From: Elymus sibiricus
Taxonomy: Eukaryota > Streptophyta > Magnoliopsida > Poales > Poaceae
Direction of reading: 5' to 3'
DNA: 64,000 nt
Assembly: GCA_039707655.1 (NCBI GenBank)
Contig: CM077675.1
Coordinates: forward strand, 420,503,162-420,567,161
In this document: positions 45,635 through 56,040 of the stretch, piece by piece
Layout: every line of letters starts with the position of its first letter
Numbering within the stretch: the first letter of the stretch is position 1
Program-made: the position numbers and the translations under genes
Notes under the pieces: generated by a model
Told to the model about the DNA's origin: nothing
What the model saw: only the letters and a program-made list of their open reading frames with translations
Database searches by the model: none

Positions 45635-46429
45635 AGCCACAATTAGCTGATGTCACTGGGCATGTCAGTCGATTCACAGTCTCGTTTCATCGGTTTTGCA
45701 ACCCACAGCTGGTGAGTTTTGGTGATAGTCTTGTAACATATGGGCGATTAAATCGTCCTCCACACCCATCACAATGTTATCCGCGCGCTGTAAATTTCTT
45801 GTTAAACAGCTGTTTCTTCTTTGTTTTAGTGAAAGAAAACTTGGAATTCCTGTCAACCAGTAATAACCGAGGTGCAGACATTTCGGTATCCGAGTGAATG
45901 AGAATCCAAGGTAGTTTGCCAGCTAATAACTGAGACTGCATGTATCAGGTGTGTCGTTTCCTACTTGCGTATCTGGGGATCAGTGGATGGAATATACGGA
46001 GTATATATATATAGAAATATTCAAATATATAGGTTCCTTCACTTGTCGTCTTCCCACGTTATTGGCGGTTCTTTGCTCTGACCGACAAAGGTGCCAACGG
46101 CTCACCTCCGAACAACAACACATCTGGCATCGTATGTCACATTTACACCTCACTGTAAGCAAGAAGTTTAATTAAGAGCGGGAAAAAGAGAATGGAAAGG
46201 GGACATTCTAGTCTTCGGAGTTATTGGGCTGCCTCACTTACCCATTTGATATAATTCCCAGAAAGTATTCGCACCATGACCAATTCCAGTTACCGACGAG
46301 GAAAAATTGCTCCGCAAAGTTGAAAATCTGAAGAGAAAACTTGTCTTTGCAGATTTTGCGTCAAGTAACCTGCAAATTTTGGTTGAAAATATGGGAATTT
46401 ACATGAATTTTTTTAATAATTAAAAAAAT
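45635..46429. other. Unassigned stretch
   Basis: No supported gene or repeat. A short TATATATATATAG run is near 46000-46012. Confidence 0.5.
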
Positions 46430-47287
46430 TGGCTGCACAAACAATTTTTGAAAGACTCGAACAAAATTTTAAAAGAGGAACATTTTTTAAGTTTGCAAAA
46501 AAAATTGAAACAGAAACATACCATGGAAATATTTTGAAATGTGGAACAATTTCTCAAGAAGGGGATATTCTTTTAAACTGCCGAAAAATATATGAAGACA
46601 TGAACGTTTTTGAAATCCCGAACATTTTTTTCTAAAATTTGTAAAAACAAATTACAAAGACATTCTAAATATTTTTTGAAAAACTCGAGCATTTTTAAAA
46701 TTCCCAAACTATTTTGGAAAATGTAAATTTTTAAAATTTATGATTTTTTTAAAATGATTATTTTTTTTGAAAATTCTGAACATTTTTTAAAAACACGAAG
46801 CTTTAATAAAATAAAATTTTGAAAACCAAAAGGAAAATAAAAACCGAAAAAATGACAATGAAACAGTAAAAAGGGAAATATATATAAAAAAGACAAACAT
46901 TCAGAGATAAAAAAGAAATTTAAAATAAAAAATAAAAATAAAAAACCTGGTTCAAAAACCTTCAGAAGATTTCCAAAACCTGGAGACATCCGGGTGGGAA
47001 CCCTTACAAGGTTCCCAAAACCGGAACGTGAAAGCTTTAGATGGGCCGGCCTAAAATCGTTCGCTTAGGTCGCGCGTGTGTGTATTTGTCCGACAGTCTA
47101 ACGCGGAATACATCAAATAGACGGCGTCACGCACAGGTGGTCACCCAAATGGGTCGGCCCATTGTCACACGTGGAAACAGGAAAAAATTCATCAAAAAGG
47201 AATGACAGTGGAAGGGATGGATCCATGTAACTCCCGCTGCTAACCACTCATCGATGACCACATGCGGTGATAAGCTTGAGAGTCTAA

Positions 47288-47731
47288 AGGCATCTTCAAG
47301 ACAGACCCTTAAACCTCTGATATATGTCAGGATCATGGTGTCCGGATCACTTTTGTCATTCAACGGGGGCCTGTATATATCCGCTTAGCTGTTCGGACGT
47401 ATGGATTCCGGCAAAGTGAAGACAAACGTGAGAAAGCTTTGCGGGAGTCCGGACATGCACGTTGACCAATCACATGCATGTCACTCTCTTGTCTCTCCCC
47501 TCCTAATCGCGCATGCATGGTCACCATCTTCTCTCTCTTCATCCAACCGTACACCACAACACAAATAACCCACCACATACGTGGTCCCCGTCTATTTTTT
47601 TTCTTCTCCCAGCCAAATACTTTGTAATTAGTGTTGAATGAATGCGTCCCGCATCATATCCACGGACCATGCGTCCGGACATAAAAACGAACATATACCG
47701 AAGAAATTTACGTGCAGCCTTGGAGATGCCC
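47288..47731. mobile_element. Short Harbinger-type MITE
   Basis: The inverted ends AGGCATCTTCAAG and, on the other strand, GGGCATCTCCAAG are flanked by TAA at 47285-47287 and 47732-47734. 444 bp, no ORF of note. Confidence 0.75.
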
Positions 47732-47748
47732 TAACTAAGAATTGAGGA

Positions 47749-48877
47749 CTACTAGGACTATCCCTGAGTGAGCGGTTTACGATAGCAAACTAGTTTTTCC
47801 CCGGTATTTTTCTTCTTTCTTCTTTTTTCGTTTGTTTTTTGTTTATTTTCTATTTTATTTTTCAAAAATTCTCGTGATTTTGAATATTTGTTCAAAATTT
47901 AAAAATGTCTGGTTGTTTAAATTTTGTTCTTAAAATACAAATATTCGCATTTTAAATTTTTATCATAAATTGAATTTTTTTGACCTGGACACCCTTCGTT
48001 TAACATGGTCTATTTTTTGACATCCTTAAAATGTACCCAACTTTTACAAGCAGGTAAGCATCCAATGGTAGGCATTCGTGTCAGTTTTGAACGAATTTCG
48101 ACACCGTTTGCGAATTGTGTCTCATGCGACCATTCGACGGTCTTTTTCGATCGAGAAAACTCCAAAAAATGCAAGAAATTGTCGAACACCAAAACAATGG
48201 CATAGTTTTTTGAATCGGTCATACAAGGCCATGAAAAAAAATTAAGACTATTTCAAGGATGTCCAAAAACAACATGCTCTCAGGCAGAACCTTCTGGGCT
48301 ACCAGAACAACCTTCGTTCAACATGGTGTTTTTGTGAACATCCTTGGAATGACCCCAACTATTGTCACCAGGTGTGCATGCCTATGGTGGCATCATTGTC
48401 AGGTTTGAACAACTTCCGAGTTGCGACACGTTTGGACATTTATCGTCTTTTATACAATGGAAACTCCAGAAAATGCCATACTTATCGAGAACTCAAACAA
48501 TTTGACATGGTGCCTTCAATTGGTCATACAAAGCCATGAGTTTTTTTTGTCCATTTGATGGATGTCAGAAAAAAACATGCTCTCGAACGGAGCCTTTTGC
48601 ACTTTTTGCACTACCCGACACCCTATGTTGGTGTTTCTTTATATCCTTGAAATGACTTGACATTGTCACTTGAATTGGTCATACAAGCCAACAAAAAATT
48701 AGGATCATTTGACGGATGTCGAAATAACGTGCTCTCATATGGAGTTTTCTGGCCTACCCGGACACCCTACGTTGAACATGGTGTTTTTTTCTACATAAAT
48801 ACAGAAAATGTTCAAGGAATTCAGACACCGAAGCGATTTGCTATCGTAGACCGGTCGCTGAGGGATAGTTCTAGTAG
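47749..48877. mobile_element. TIR element with internal 300-bp degenerate repeats
   Basis: The ends are inverted copies over about 41 bases: CTACTAGGACTATCCCTGAG at 47749 and, from 48877 on the minus strand, CTACTAGAACTATCCCTCAG, continuing to TACGATAGCAAA. Inside, a unit starting with CCTTCGTT(C/T)AACATGGT recurs at about 47983, 48300, 48611 and 48752, that is near 312-bp spacing with a shortened last unit. No target duplication was established, so the superfamily is open. Confidence 0.65.
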
Positions 48878-50010
48878 TACGCATTAGTAGTTAGACACTA
48901 AATCTTATCATATCGTGTGGCTAGCGACAAACGGTCGGCCTAGTAGGGCAGCCTCTTGTACGTGGCGCCGTCTATTTGACACAGTTTTTCTATTTGATGC
49001 ATTCTGCCCCAAACTTTCCTAGAAACGCACACACGAGCGACCCAATCGATTGATTTTGGGCCGGCTCATCTAAAGCTTTCACGTTGCGGGTTCCCAGCCG
49101 GGTTTTCTTCTTCTTTGGGAATCTTCTAGGTAGCTTTTGAACTGGGTTTTTATTTATTTATCCTTTTTTTCCTTTTTATTGCTTTTTAAAATTTTGTGTT
49201 TCTTTTTCATCTTAGTTAGCTTTTGCTTTTCAAGGTTTTTTTCGAAAAATGTTCAGAATTTGCATTTATTTTGTGTTTTGTAATTTTGTTCATAAATTAA
49301 TAAAAGTTCTCATTTTGAAAATTATTCGAGAATTTCAGAAAATGTTCATGTTTTGTTAGAATTTCTTTGTTCAAAAATTTCACAACTTTTTTAAAAAAGT
49401 TTGGTATTTCAAGAAATGTTCATGTCTTCAAATTTTGTCCGGCAGCTTCAAAAAATGTTTTCAGAAATTTCAAATAATGTCTGTGGTATGTTCTCGTTTC
49501 GAAAAATAAATAAGAAACTTTAAAAAAAATTGGTCATTTTAATTTTTGCGAGAGTTTCAATTTTTTTGTGTTGCTAAAAAATGGAATTATAAAAAAGTTT
49601 CATGTTATGAAAAAATGGGCGCGTCTCAAAAATCGTTCGTGATTTTCTAAAAATAACCCGTATTTTGAAAATGTTTCAGTTTTTTTTTTAAATGTTCACA
49701 AATCTGAAAAGGGTGTGTGTCCAAGTCGAGAGTTAACGGGCATGTAATCGGCTATGAACTCATGATTAACCTGTCGCCACAAAAATGGCTCGAGAAACTG
49801 AAATGTTTTTTGACGAAAACGCTGTGCAGAGTAGCTTTTCACTGAAATGTGAAACCACCGGATGAAACCGTGTGCACCAAGCGCAGCTGCATGCATGTGT
49901 GTACAGAATAAGCTGTGCTAGGGAACAAACGAGCGCTCAAAAGATATCTCTCCTCTAGAGGTTTCACCCGGCCGCTCACATTCGGCCAAGTGGCCGCTTG
50001 CTCATCTCAA

Positions 50011-50016
50011 GATAAG
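50011..50016 (+). promoter_or_regulatory. I-box-like GATAAG upstream of the plastid protein gene
   Basis: GATAAG lies 178 bases before the ATG. GATAAG boxes are frequent in light-regulated nuclear genes for plastid proteins. No clear TATA box is visible; a pyrimidine-rich CTCCTACTACCCTTCCTCCTC stretch at about 50026-50050 may act as initiator. Inference only. Confidence 0.35.
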
Positions 50017-50193
50017 CCTTCTAGTCTCCTACTACCCTTCCTCCTCCTCTTGCCAAGACGCGGCAATCCGTGAAGCTACAAGGTTACCCTTCTTCTACCA
50101 CATCTTGCCATCTCCAACTGCAGCAAGCAATCCAAGAAATTCAGAGGAAGAAGAAGAGCAAGCAAAGTAGGAGGAGGCGAAGAGCTAGCGGCC

Positions 50194-50850
50194 ATGGCGT
50201 TAGCACCCACATCTCTCCAGAGCTTCCTCACTGGGAGGCCCCTATGCACTGCCCCGCAGCTCACGAGGTCGTCAATTAGGCCGGCATCGGCGAGGCTCTT
50301 GTGCAGGGCCTCCAACGAGAAGGACGGCGCGCCCCCGGCGTGGGCCGCAAACCTCGAGCTGAAGAATCTTGGGAAGCTGGCGATGGTCGCACTGGCCGCC
50401 GGCGTGCTCGTGCTCGCGCCCGTCGACGACGCCATGGCCGGCAAGTCAGGCGGCAGGATCGGCGGGAAGGCGTTCCGTTCCGCGGCGCCGCGCTCGTCCG
50501 GTCCACGGATAAACAACTCAAGGTAACCATCAATTAAACGTCAGCCAGATCTAACGTAGCAGCAATAGCATGATGCAATTCTGTTTTGTGTTTGTCATGC
50601 GCGCGCGCGTGCTCGCAGGACGAACATCTACGTCAATCCCGGCGTGGCGCCGCCGCTGGTCGGCGGCTACGGCTACGGTGGCTACGGCGGGTACAGCCTG
50701 TCGCCGTTCGGCTTCTACGGTGGCCCGAGCGTCGCCCTCGGGGTCGGTGGTGGCTTCGACACGCTCGTCCTATTCATAGTGGGCGGGGCGGTCGTCGGCG
50801 CCGTCCGGCGGTTCCTCAACCGCAGGGATAACGATGATTACGACGACTAA
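50194..50850 (+). CDS. Plastid-targeted Gly-rich membrane protein, two exons
   Basis: Exon 1 is 50194-50522, intron 50523-50618 (GTAACC...CTCGCAG), exon 2 50619-50850, giving 186 residues with no defect. The start MALAPTSLQSFLTGRPLCTA has a strong GCGGCCATGGCG context. Residues 1 to about 38 look like a chloroplast transit peptide ending ARLLCRAS. A hydrophobic stretch (LAMVALAAGVLVLAP) followed by DDAMAG looks like a thylakoid-lumen signal with an Ala-x-Ala site, then SGGRIGGKAFRSAAPRSS, a Gly/Tyr-rich region and a second hydrophobic segment (TLVLFIVGGAVVGAV) with an acidic tail. The SGGRIGG start resembles DUF1517-type plastid proteins; family membership is tentative and function unknown. 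It is the only intact host gene here. Confidence 0.85.
50523..50618 (+). other. Intron of the plastid protein gene
   Basis: 96 bases, GT...AG, splitting an Arg codon (AG|G); joining the exons gives an uninterrupted frame NNSRTNIYVNP. It contains a GC-dinucleotide run just before the acceptor. Confidence 0.85.
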
Positions 50851-51077
50851 ATGGCGCAAGTCATGTAATCTCATCCTACCCTTGTAATATAGCAAGATTA
50901 CTATTTTCCTCTTCTCAATGGTAATTTTGAAGTAACATAGTAATATTGAAGGAGTAATGCGGATCAGAAAGTTTGTATAAGTTTTTATTCTTGCAGAAAT
51001 AGGAGAAGAAATTCTAGTTACTTTTTTTTTGAAATTAGGAATTGCAGTTACTTGATGCTGTTCTACTGCACTCATAA

Positions 51078-52685
51078 GAGCATCTAGGTGCCCTAAAATA
51101 GGCCATAAGAGAATTTACGACTGGAATTGCCTAATCCGGATCCCTATACATTTGCGGACGCCCACGCGTACCAAGTGGGCCTCAATTTTTATCATTTACA
51201 ATTATAAACCATATTGGTCAAACATGTATAGTGGAGTGCACTCAAATAAAAATTCTTCAAGCTCAATAATACATAGTGCAAACATAGGTCAAACATAAAT
51301 ATAGTTCGTAGTGCATAATTGATAAATTAAAAGTAAAGTTTATTGATTTTCAGTCTGAGCTCACATATGTTCCACAAGATCATCCAGAAGTTGCATATGC
51401 ACCTGTTGATCTCGCAATTGTCTCCAGAAAGTTGGCAATGCTCTTTGCCTCTTGCTTCGGAAGGTGGACATGAGTTTCGGGCTTCTCAAAATCATGCGTG
51501 CGCGCTGCCCCTTCACCCCCATCCTCGGCAATCATATTGTGCAAGACTACACAACATGTCATGAGCTATCAAAGTGTCTTCGCTTCCTAGATCATCGGAA
51601 CTCCACAAACAATACCCCAAAGACCTTGGAGCACTCCAAATGCCCTCTACGTATCCTTCCTAGCTGCCTCTTGCATTATTGCAAAGCGAGTTTGTTTGTT
51701 GCCTTGGGGATCACATATGGTCTTCATAAACACAACCCACTAAGGACAGATACCACCGACACGGTAGTACCCCATGGTGTACTTGTGTCTATTGATGTTA
51801 TAGTTGCACGGTGGAGCATGAAGTTATCATCAACCTTCTCCATGCCTTCCACAACCTGCAAAAACAAATTTCTGCTCATTCTGTAGCGCCCACGAAAGAA
51901 ACTTTCAGGGAGTGTTGGGGTCGTTGTGAAGTAGTCCGTGTACAGAAGCTATGCACCGGAAATCCTATCACATGTAATAACTCGCTTGCCCTTGATGGAA
52001 CCCTTGTAGTTCAGGACATTCTCCTCTTCCTTCTTCAACTCCTATTGGATGCTCATCATTACCATGCCAACATCCTCATCGTCTAAATTCGGCGACGCGA
52101 TGAACTCGTTGAATATGAATTCATCAAGGTCTGAGTTTCCATAGCCATCACCCCACGACGTATCCATTGATGACCTACAAGTAATGACGAAAGAATAAAA
52201 AAGCGGCTCGGACATTTCATCGAATGCGTAGAACGCGGGGTGTACATATGGGGGAGTTGGACGTACTAGGGCGACGCCTGGTGGTGTTGAACGGTTACAG
52301 CCTGGTCGGAGGCAATGTGGTTGGGGCGTCCAATGGCGAAGCCCTGGGTTGGGGATGACGACAGAGCAACGATGGCGGCGAAACTCCGGTGGCTGGTGTG
52401 CGGACGAAGCCGAACAGAGAAGAGGAGAGGGCTGGTCGGACAATGAGGGGGTATTGATATGGGCGATTTGGCGCAGGCCCTAGTGGTCAGTCCAATGTGA
52501 CAGGCGTGTCCGGGGGTCCCCATATCCGACCCACATATGGGCTGGATATGGGGAGTGTTAGTCAGACCGGGCGTTTGGGGAGGATATGGGGAGCCCGGTT
52601 GGGTGGCATTTTTCCGCGTGGACAGTGACCGGGTAGCCCGCCCAGGCGTTTGGGGCGGATATGGGGAGCCTGGTTGTAGATGTTC
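51078..52685 (-). mobile_element. Harbinger/PIF element with a transposase remnant, 1608 bp
   Basis: GAGCATCTAGGTGCCC (51078) and, from 52685 on the minus strand, GAACATCTACAACCAGG are diverged inverted ends, both flanked by TAA (51075-51077 and 52686-52688). It carries a broken Harbinger transposase on the minus strand. Confidence 0.82.
51380..52167 (-). pseudogene. Harbinger (PIF-type) transposase, internally deleted
   Basis: Starts MDTSWGDGYGNSDLDEFIFN at 52167 and soon shows a plant PIF transposase N-terminus. The central part holding the first catalytic Asp is missing. The C-terminal part reads GNKQTRFAIMQEAARKD then RAFGVLQ and CCVVLHNMIAEDGGE, the signature end of the plant DDE_Tnp_4/PF04827 group. 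Several stops and frameshifts. It would have cut and joined the TIR ends. Confidence 0.82.
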
Positions 52686-52810
52686 TAACCGCTTTTCAGG
52701 GCACGATGGGGGCAAAACAATGCTCCAACAGGTGCCTTATTTGCAATTTTTTTGGTCCAAATTTAGGGCAGGTGCAATGTACAACACTAAGTGCTGCATA
52801 TTTGTAGCAC

Positions 52811-54130
52811 TTGGATGGTTGTCGCAAAACAAAAGCAGCCACGAGCGAGCAGCCAATTAATTGTCACCCAGAACCTTCTCGCCCCACGAGCATCTCCCTG
52901 CCTCCTAACAGCTGCCGACAATCTGCCATCGCCGGAGCCCCACAGACGGCTCTTATGAACCCGCGGACACTGACACCGCTCCGACACTCCTCGCCATGGT
53001 CGCATCCTCCTGTCCCGACAGTCCCACCGCCGCCATGGACCCCTGCTCGGGATGGCGGATTTGTGCCCCCCACAACCCATCGCCGTCGCTGGAAAGGATC
53101 CACCGGCCCGAAAAGGCCATTGCGACCAATCAACGAGGCGGGTGGCAACAGGAAGGGCCGCAGCGTGATCGGTGAACCCTCCACGGCTTTGTGCTGGGTG
53201 AAGAAGACGAAGGCGGGCACGGCCATGCCCCCTGCTTTGTCGCCTACTACTGCTGCTGTGCCAGCGGCTACTGCTTTTGTGCCCCCCCACCTCCAGCCAT
53301 CGAGGACGAGCAATTGACGCCCGCCACCCTCCTTCGCAACATGTTTGCTGAAATGTTGGAAAGGTTTAAAAATTCCCTTGTTTTTCATTTTTTCATGTTG
53401 AGATGAATGCAATTATAAGGTGATGTGTGCTTAAATTAGATTTTGTGTGTGCATTTGTAGTGTTGATGTCTAATAGACAAATGTTATGAATGAAGATTTT
53501 GTCTCTCGAGATTTTCCCTCCCCAAAGGATGAAACACAATATGATGAGGATAGTCTTGACATGGAGGAAGAGGGATTCTTGAAGCTCCACGGGGCAGAAC
53601 CGTTAACTACAATAACACCGAAGACGTGTTAATATGTACGGTTTGGGAGAATATCTCTCTTGATGCTTCTGTCAGAACTGATCAACTGATGAGTGCATCA
53701 AAGAGTTCTTTGATGGACGCAGCACTAGTGGTGTAGATCAGTCGTTTGCTTCTCTTCACTGTTGATGGGGCACAATATCCGTCGAATGTCAAAAGTGGTC
53801 AGCTTGCTTGACCAATGTCGATCGCATGAACCCATGTCGTTGTAATGGAAGTGATAAAGTGATTGTTTACCACATATGAGTGCTTCTCTTTTAAGAATGC
53901 ATAGGTTGCTAACTATGTTTCTTGATTGTGTTTCTCTTCTATGTAGTTGATGCTTGCTCAAGGTTTGTTTCAACAATGAGAGAAGAAAGGAGACAAGAGG
54001 AAGAACAAAGGAAGACCATTCACTTCCTTACATTGTTATAAAGAGCTTCAAAATGAGGAGAAGTGGAAGAATCGGTAATTGTTAGAAATTTCTAGGAGGA
54101 AGAGCTCGGTTATTGACCGTGACGATGATG
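52811..54130 (+). pseudogene. Myb/SANT-like ORF1 protein of a Harbinger element, truncated
   Basis: A GC-rich Pro-rich first part (52811-53406) ends LTPATLLRNMFAEMLER. After an apparent intron, frames near 53480-53620 read DFVSRDFPSPKDETQYDED, then NYNNTEDVLICTVWENISLD at about 53610, the tryptophan-rich Myb/NAM-associated domain found beside PIF transposases. Traces of FFDGRSTSGVDRSF and NEEKWKNR follow at 53710-54080. Several shifts and stops. The LTR at 54136 cuts it off. It may belong to a different element than the transposase at 51380, because the latter's right terminus at 52685 lies between them. Confidence 0.6.
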
Positions 54131-54135
54131 ATGAT

Positions 54136-54643
54136 TGATACATCTTCAATGTATCTATAATTTTTGATTGTTATGCTATTATATTATCATTCTAGGATAC
54201 TTTTTAAGCATTTACTAGCTGATTTATTTTATTTTTGAGAACTAACCTATTAACCCAGTGCCAAGTGTCAGTTGTTGTTTTTTGCATGTTTTTGGCTTTC
54301 TCAGGAATATTGTACCAAACGAAGTCCAAATACCCCGAAACTTTTTGATGATTTTGTATAGACAAAATAAGGACCTAGAAGCTTTGGAGGAAGACCGGAG
54401 GGCACAAGAGGCGCCCCCAAGCCAATAGGGCACTCCCAGGGGAGGTGGCCGCACCCTGATGGCTTGGGGCCACCTCCCAGCCCTCCAGTCCTCGTTCTCT
54501 GGCTTATAAATTCTCTAATATCCCGAAACCCTAGAGAGCCTCCCGAAACACCTTTTCCGCCGCCACAAGTCTTTGTTCCGCCGTGTGCCCATCTAGAGCC
54601 CTATTCCGGTGCCCAACCGGAGGGGGGATCGATCACGGATGCC
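54136..54643 (+). repeat. LTR fragment, same group as element A LTR
   Basis: Begins TGATACATCTTCAATGTATC and follows the element A LTR for about 508 bases, up to GGGGGGATCGATCACGGATGCC, where element B is inserted. The GC inverted repeat is decayed (GGGCACTCCC) in a way that fits CpG loss. The remainder of this LTR should lie beyond element B, outside the window. Confidence 0.85.
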
Positions 54644-56040
54644 TGATAACCCACAAGTATAGGGGATGCCAATAGTCTTCGCGTGTAGTATTTCACCCTG
54701 ATTTATTGATTCGACACAAGGGGAGCCAAAGAATATTTTTCGGCCTTAGCAGTTGAGTTGTCAATTCAACCACACATGAGATATCTCTCTGCAGCAAAGA
54801 TTTGGTAGCATGGCAAGTAATAGTAGTAACAGTAATACTGATAGCAGCAATTTTGTAGCAATTGTGACAGTAGCAATTTTGTAGCAGTTGTGACAGTAGC
54901 AGCAGCAATAGTAACTTAGCGAGATTCAGTATGTGTGAAGCGTAGGCACGTGGATCGGTGATGGATAATGATTTAGATGACATCAATCATGTAATAGTTA
55001 CATACTAGAGCGACATAGAACTAGCTCCAATTCATCAATGTAATGTAGGCATGTATTCCGTATATAGTCATACATGCTTGCGATAAGAACTTGTATAACA
55101 TCGTTTGTCCTACCCTCCCGTGGCAGCGGGGTCCTATTGGAAACTAAGTGATATTGAGGCCTCCTTTTAATAGAGAACAGGAACAAAGCATTAACACTTA
55201 GTGAATACATGAACTCCTCAAACTATGACAATCACCGAAAAGAATCCCGATTATTGTCACCTTGGGGTATGCAGATCAAGACACGTAATAGGTGCATACA
55301 ACTTGCAAGATAGGATCCAAATCACTCTTATATTCATGAAAACATAATAGCTTCATATCTGAAATCATGGCACTCGGGCCCTAGTGACAAGCATTAAACA
55401 TAGCAAAGTCATATCAACATCAATCTTAGAACATAGTGGATACTAGGGATCAAGCCCTATCAAATTAACTCGATTACATGATCAATCTCATCCAATCCCA
55501 TCACCGTCCAGCAAGCCTACAAAGGAATTACTCACTCACGGTGGTGAGCATCATGGAATTGTCGATGGAGAAGGGTTGGTGATGACGACAACGACGAATC
55601 CCCCTCTCTGGAGCCCCAAACAGAGTCCAGATCAGCCCTCCCAAGGAAGAACAGGAGGTGGCGGCGACTCCGTCTCGTAAAACGCGATGAAGTCTTCTCT
55701 CTGATTTTTTTCTTCGAAGATGTGAATTTATAGGAGTGGAATTAGGGTCGGGGGAGCCACGTGGGCCCCACAAGCTAACAGGGCGTGCCCTGTTGTCTTG
55801 TGGCTCACATGCAGCCCTCCTGTGGTGGTTCTTCGCTCCATAATTCATTATTTATTCCAAAAATAATTCACAAAAAGTTTCTTCCAATTCTAGGAACTTT
55901 TATTCCTGCAAAAAAATAACACCAAGGTAGTTCTACTGAAAACAACGTTAGTCTGGGTTAGTTTCACTCAAATCATGCAAATTAGAGTCCAAAACCAGAG
56001 CAAAAGTGTTTGGAAAAGTAGATACGTTTGAGACGTATCA
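54644..56040 (-). repeat. 3' LTR of element B
   Basis: On the minus strand it starts TGATACGTCTCAAACGTATC at 56040 and ends ...CTTGTGGGTTATCA at 54644, 1397 bp. A TATA-like CCTATAAATTC is near 55733 and a GC block AGGGC(A/G)(T/C)GCCCTGTT near 55780. It is a different family from elements 1, 2 and A although the first bases are similar. Confidence 0.88.

Larger units (their letters stand above)
46430..49700. mobile_element. Second foldback-like element with nested insertions
   Basis: The left arm (about 46430-47132) and right arm (about 48960-49700) are imperfect inverted copies: matching blocks are GAAAGCTTTAGATG(G/A)GCCGGCC, GTCGC(G/T)CGTGTGTG, ATCAAATAGACGGCG and long TTTGAAAATTTT-type repeats. 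The GAACATTTTTT repeats and the GGTTTT...GGAA blocks recall the first foldback at 37763. The middle is filled by a Harbinger MITE and another TIR element. Outer limits are approximate. Confidence 0.6.

Noticed and set aside
50276..50537. Frames overlapping the plastid gene on both strands
   Set aside because: The two-exon model gives a complete plastid protein with transit peptide and good splice sites; the others are shadows.
52787..53412. Minus-strand frames of 167 and 182 codons
   Set aside because: Opposite the GC-rich first part of the Myb-like pseudogene; no domain and both strands are open.
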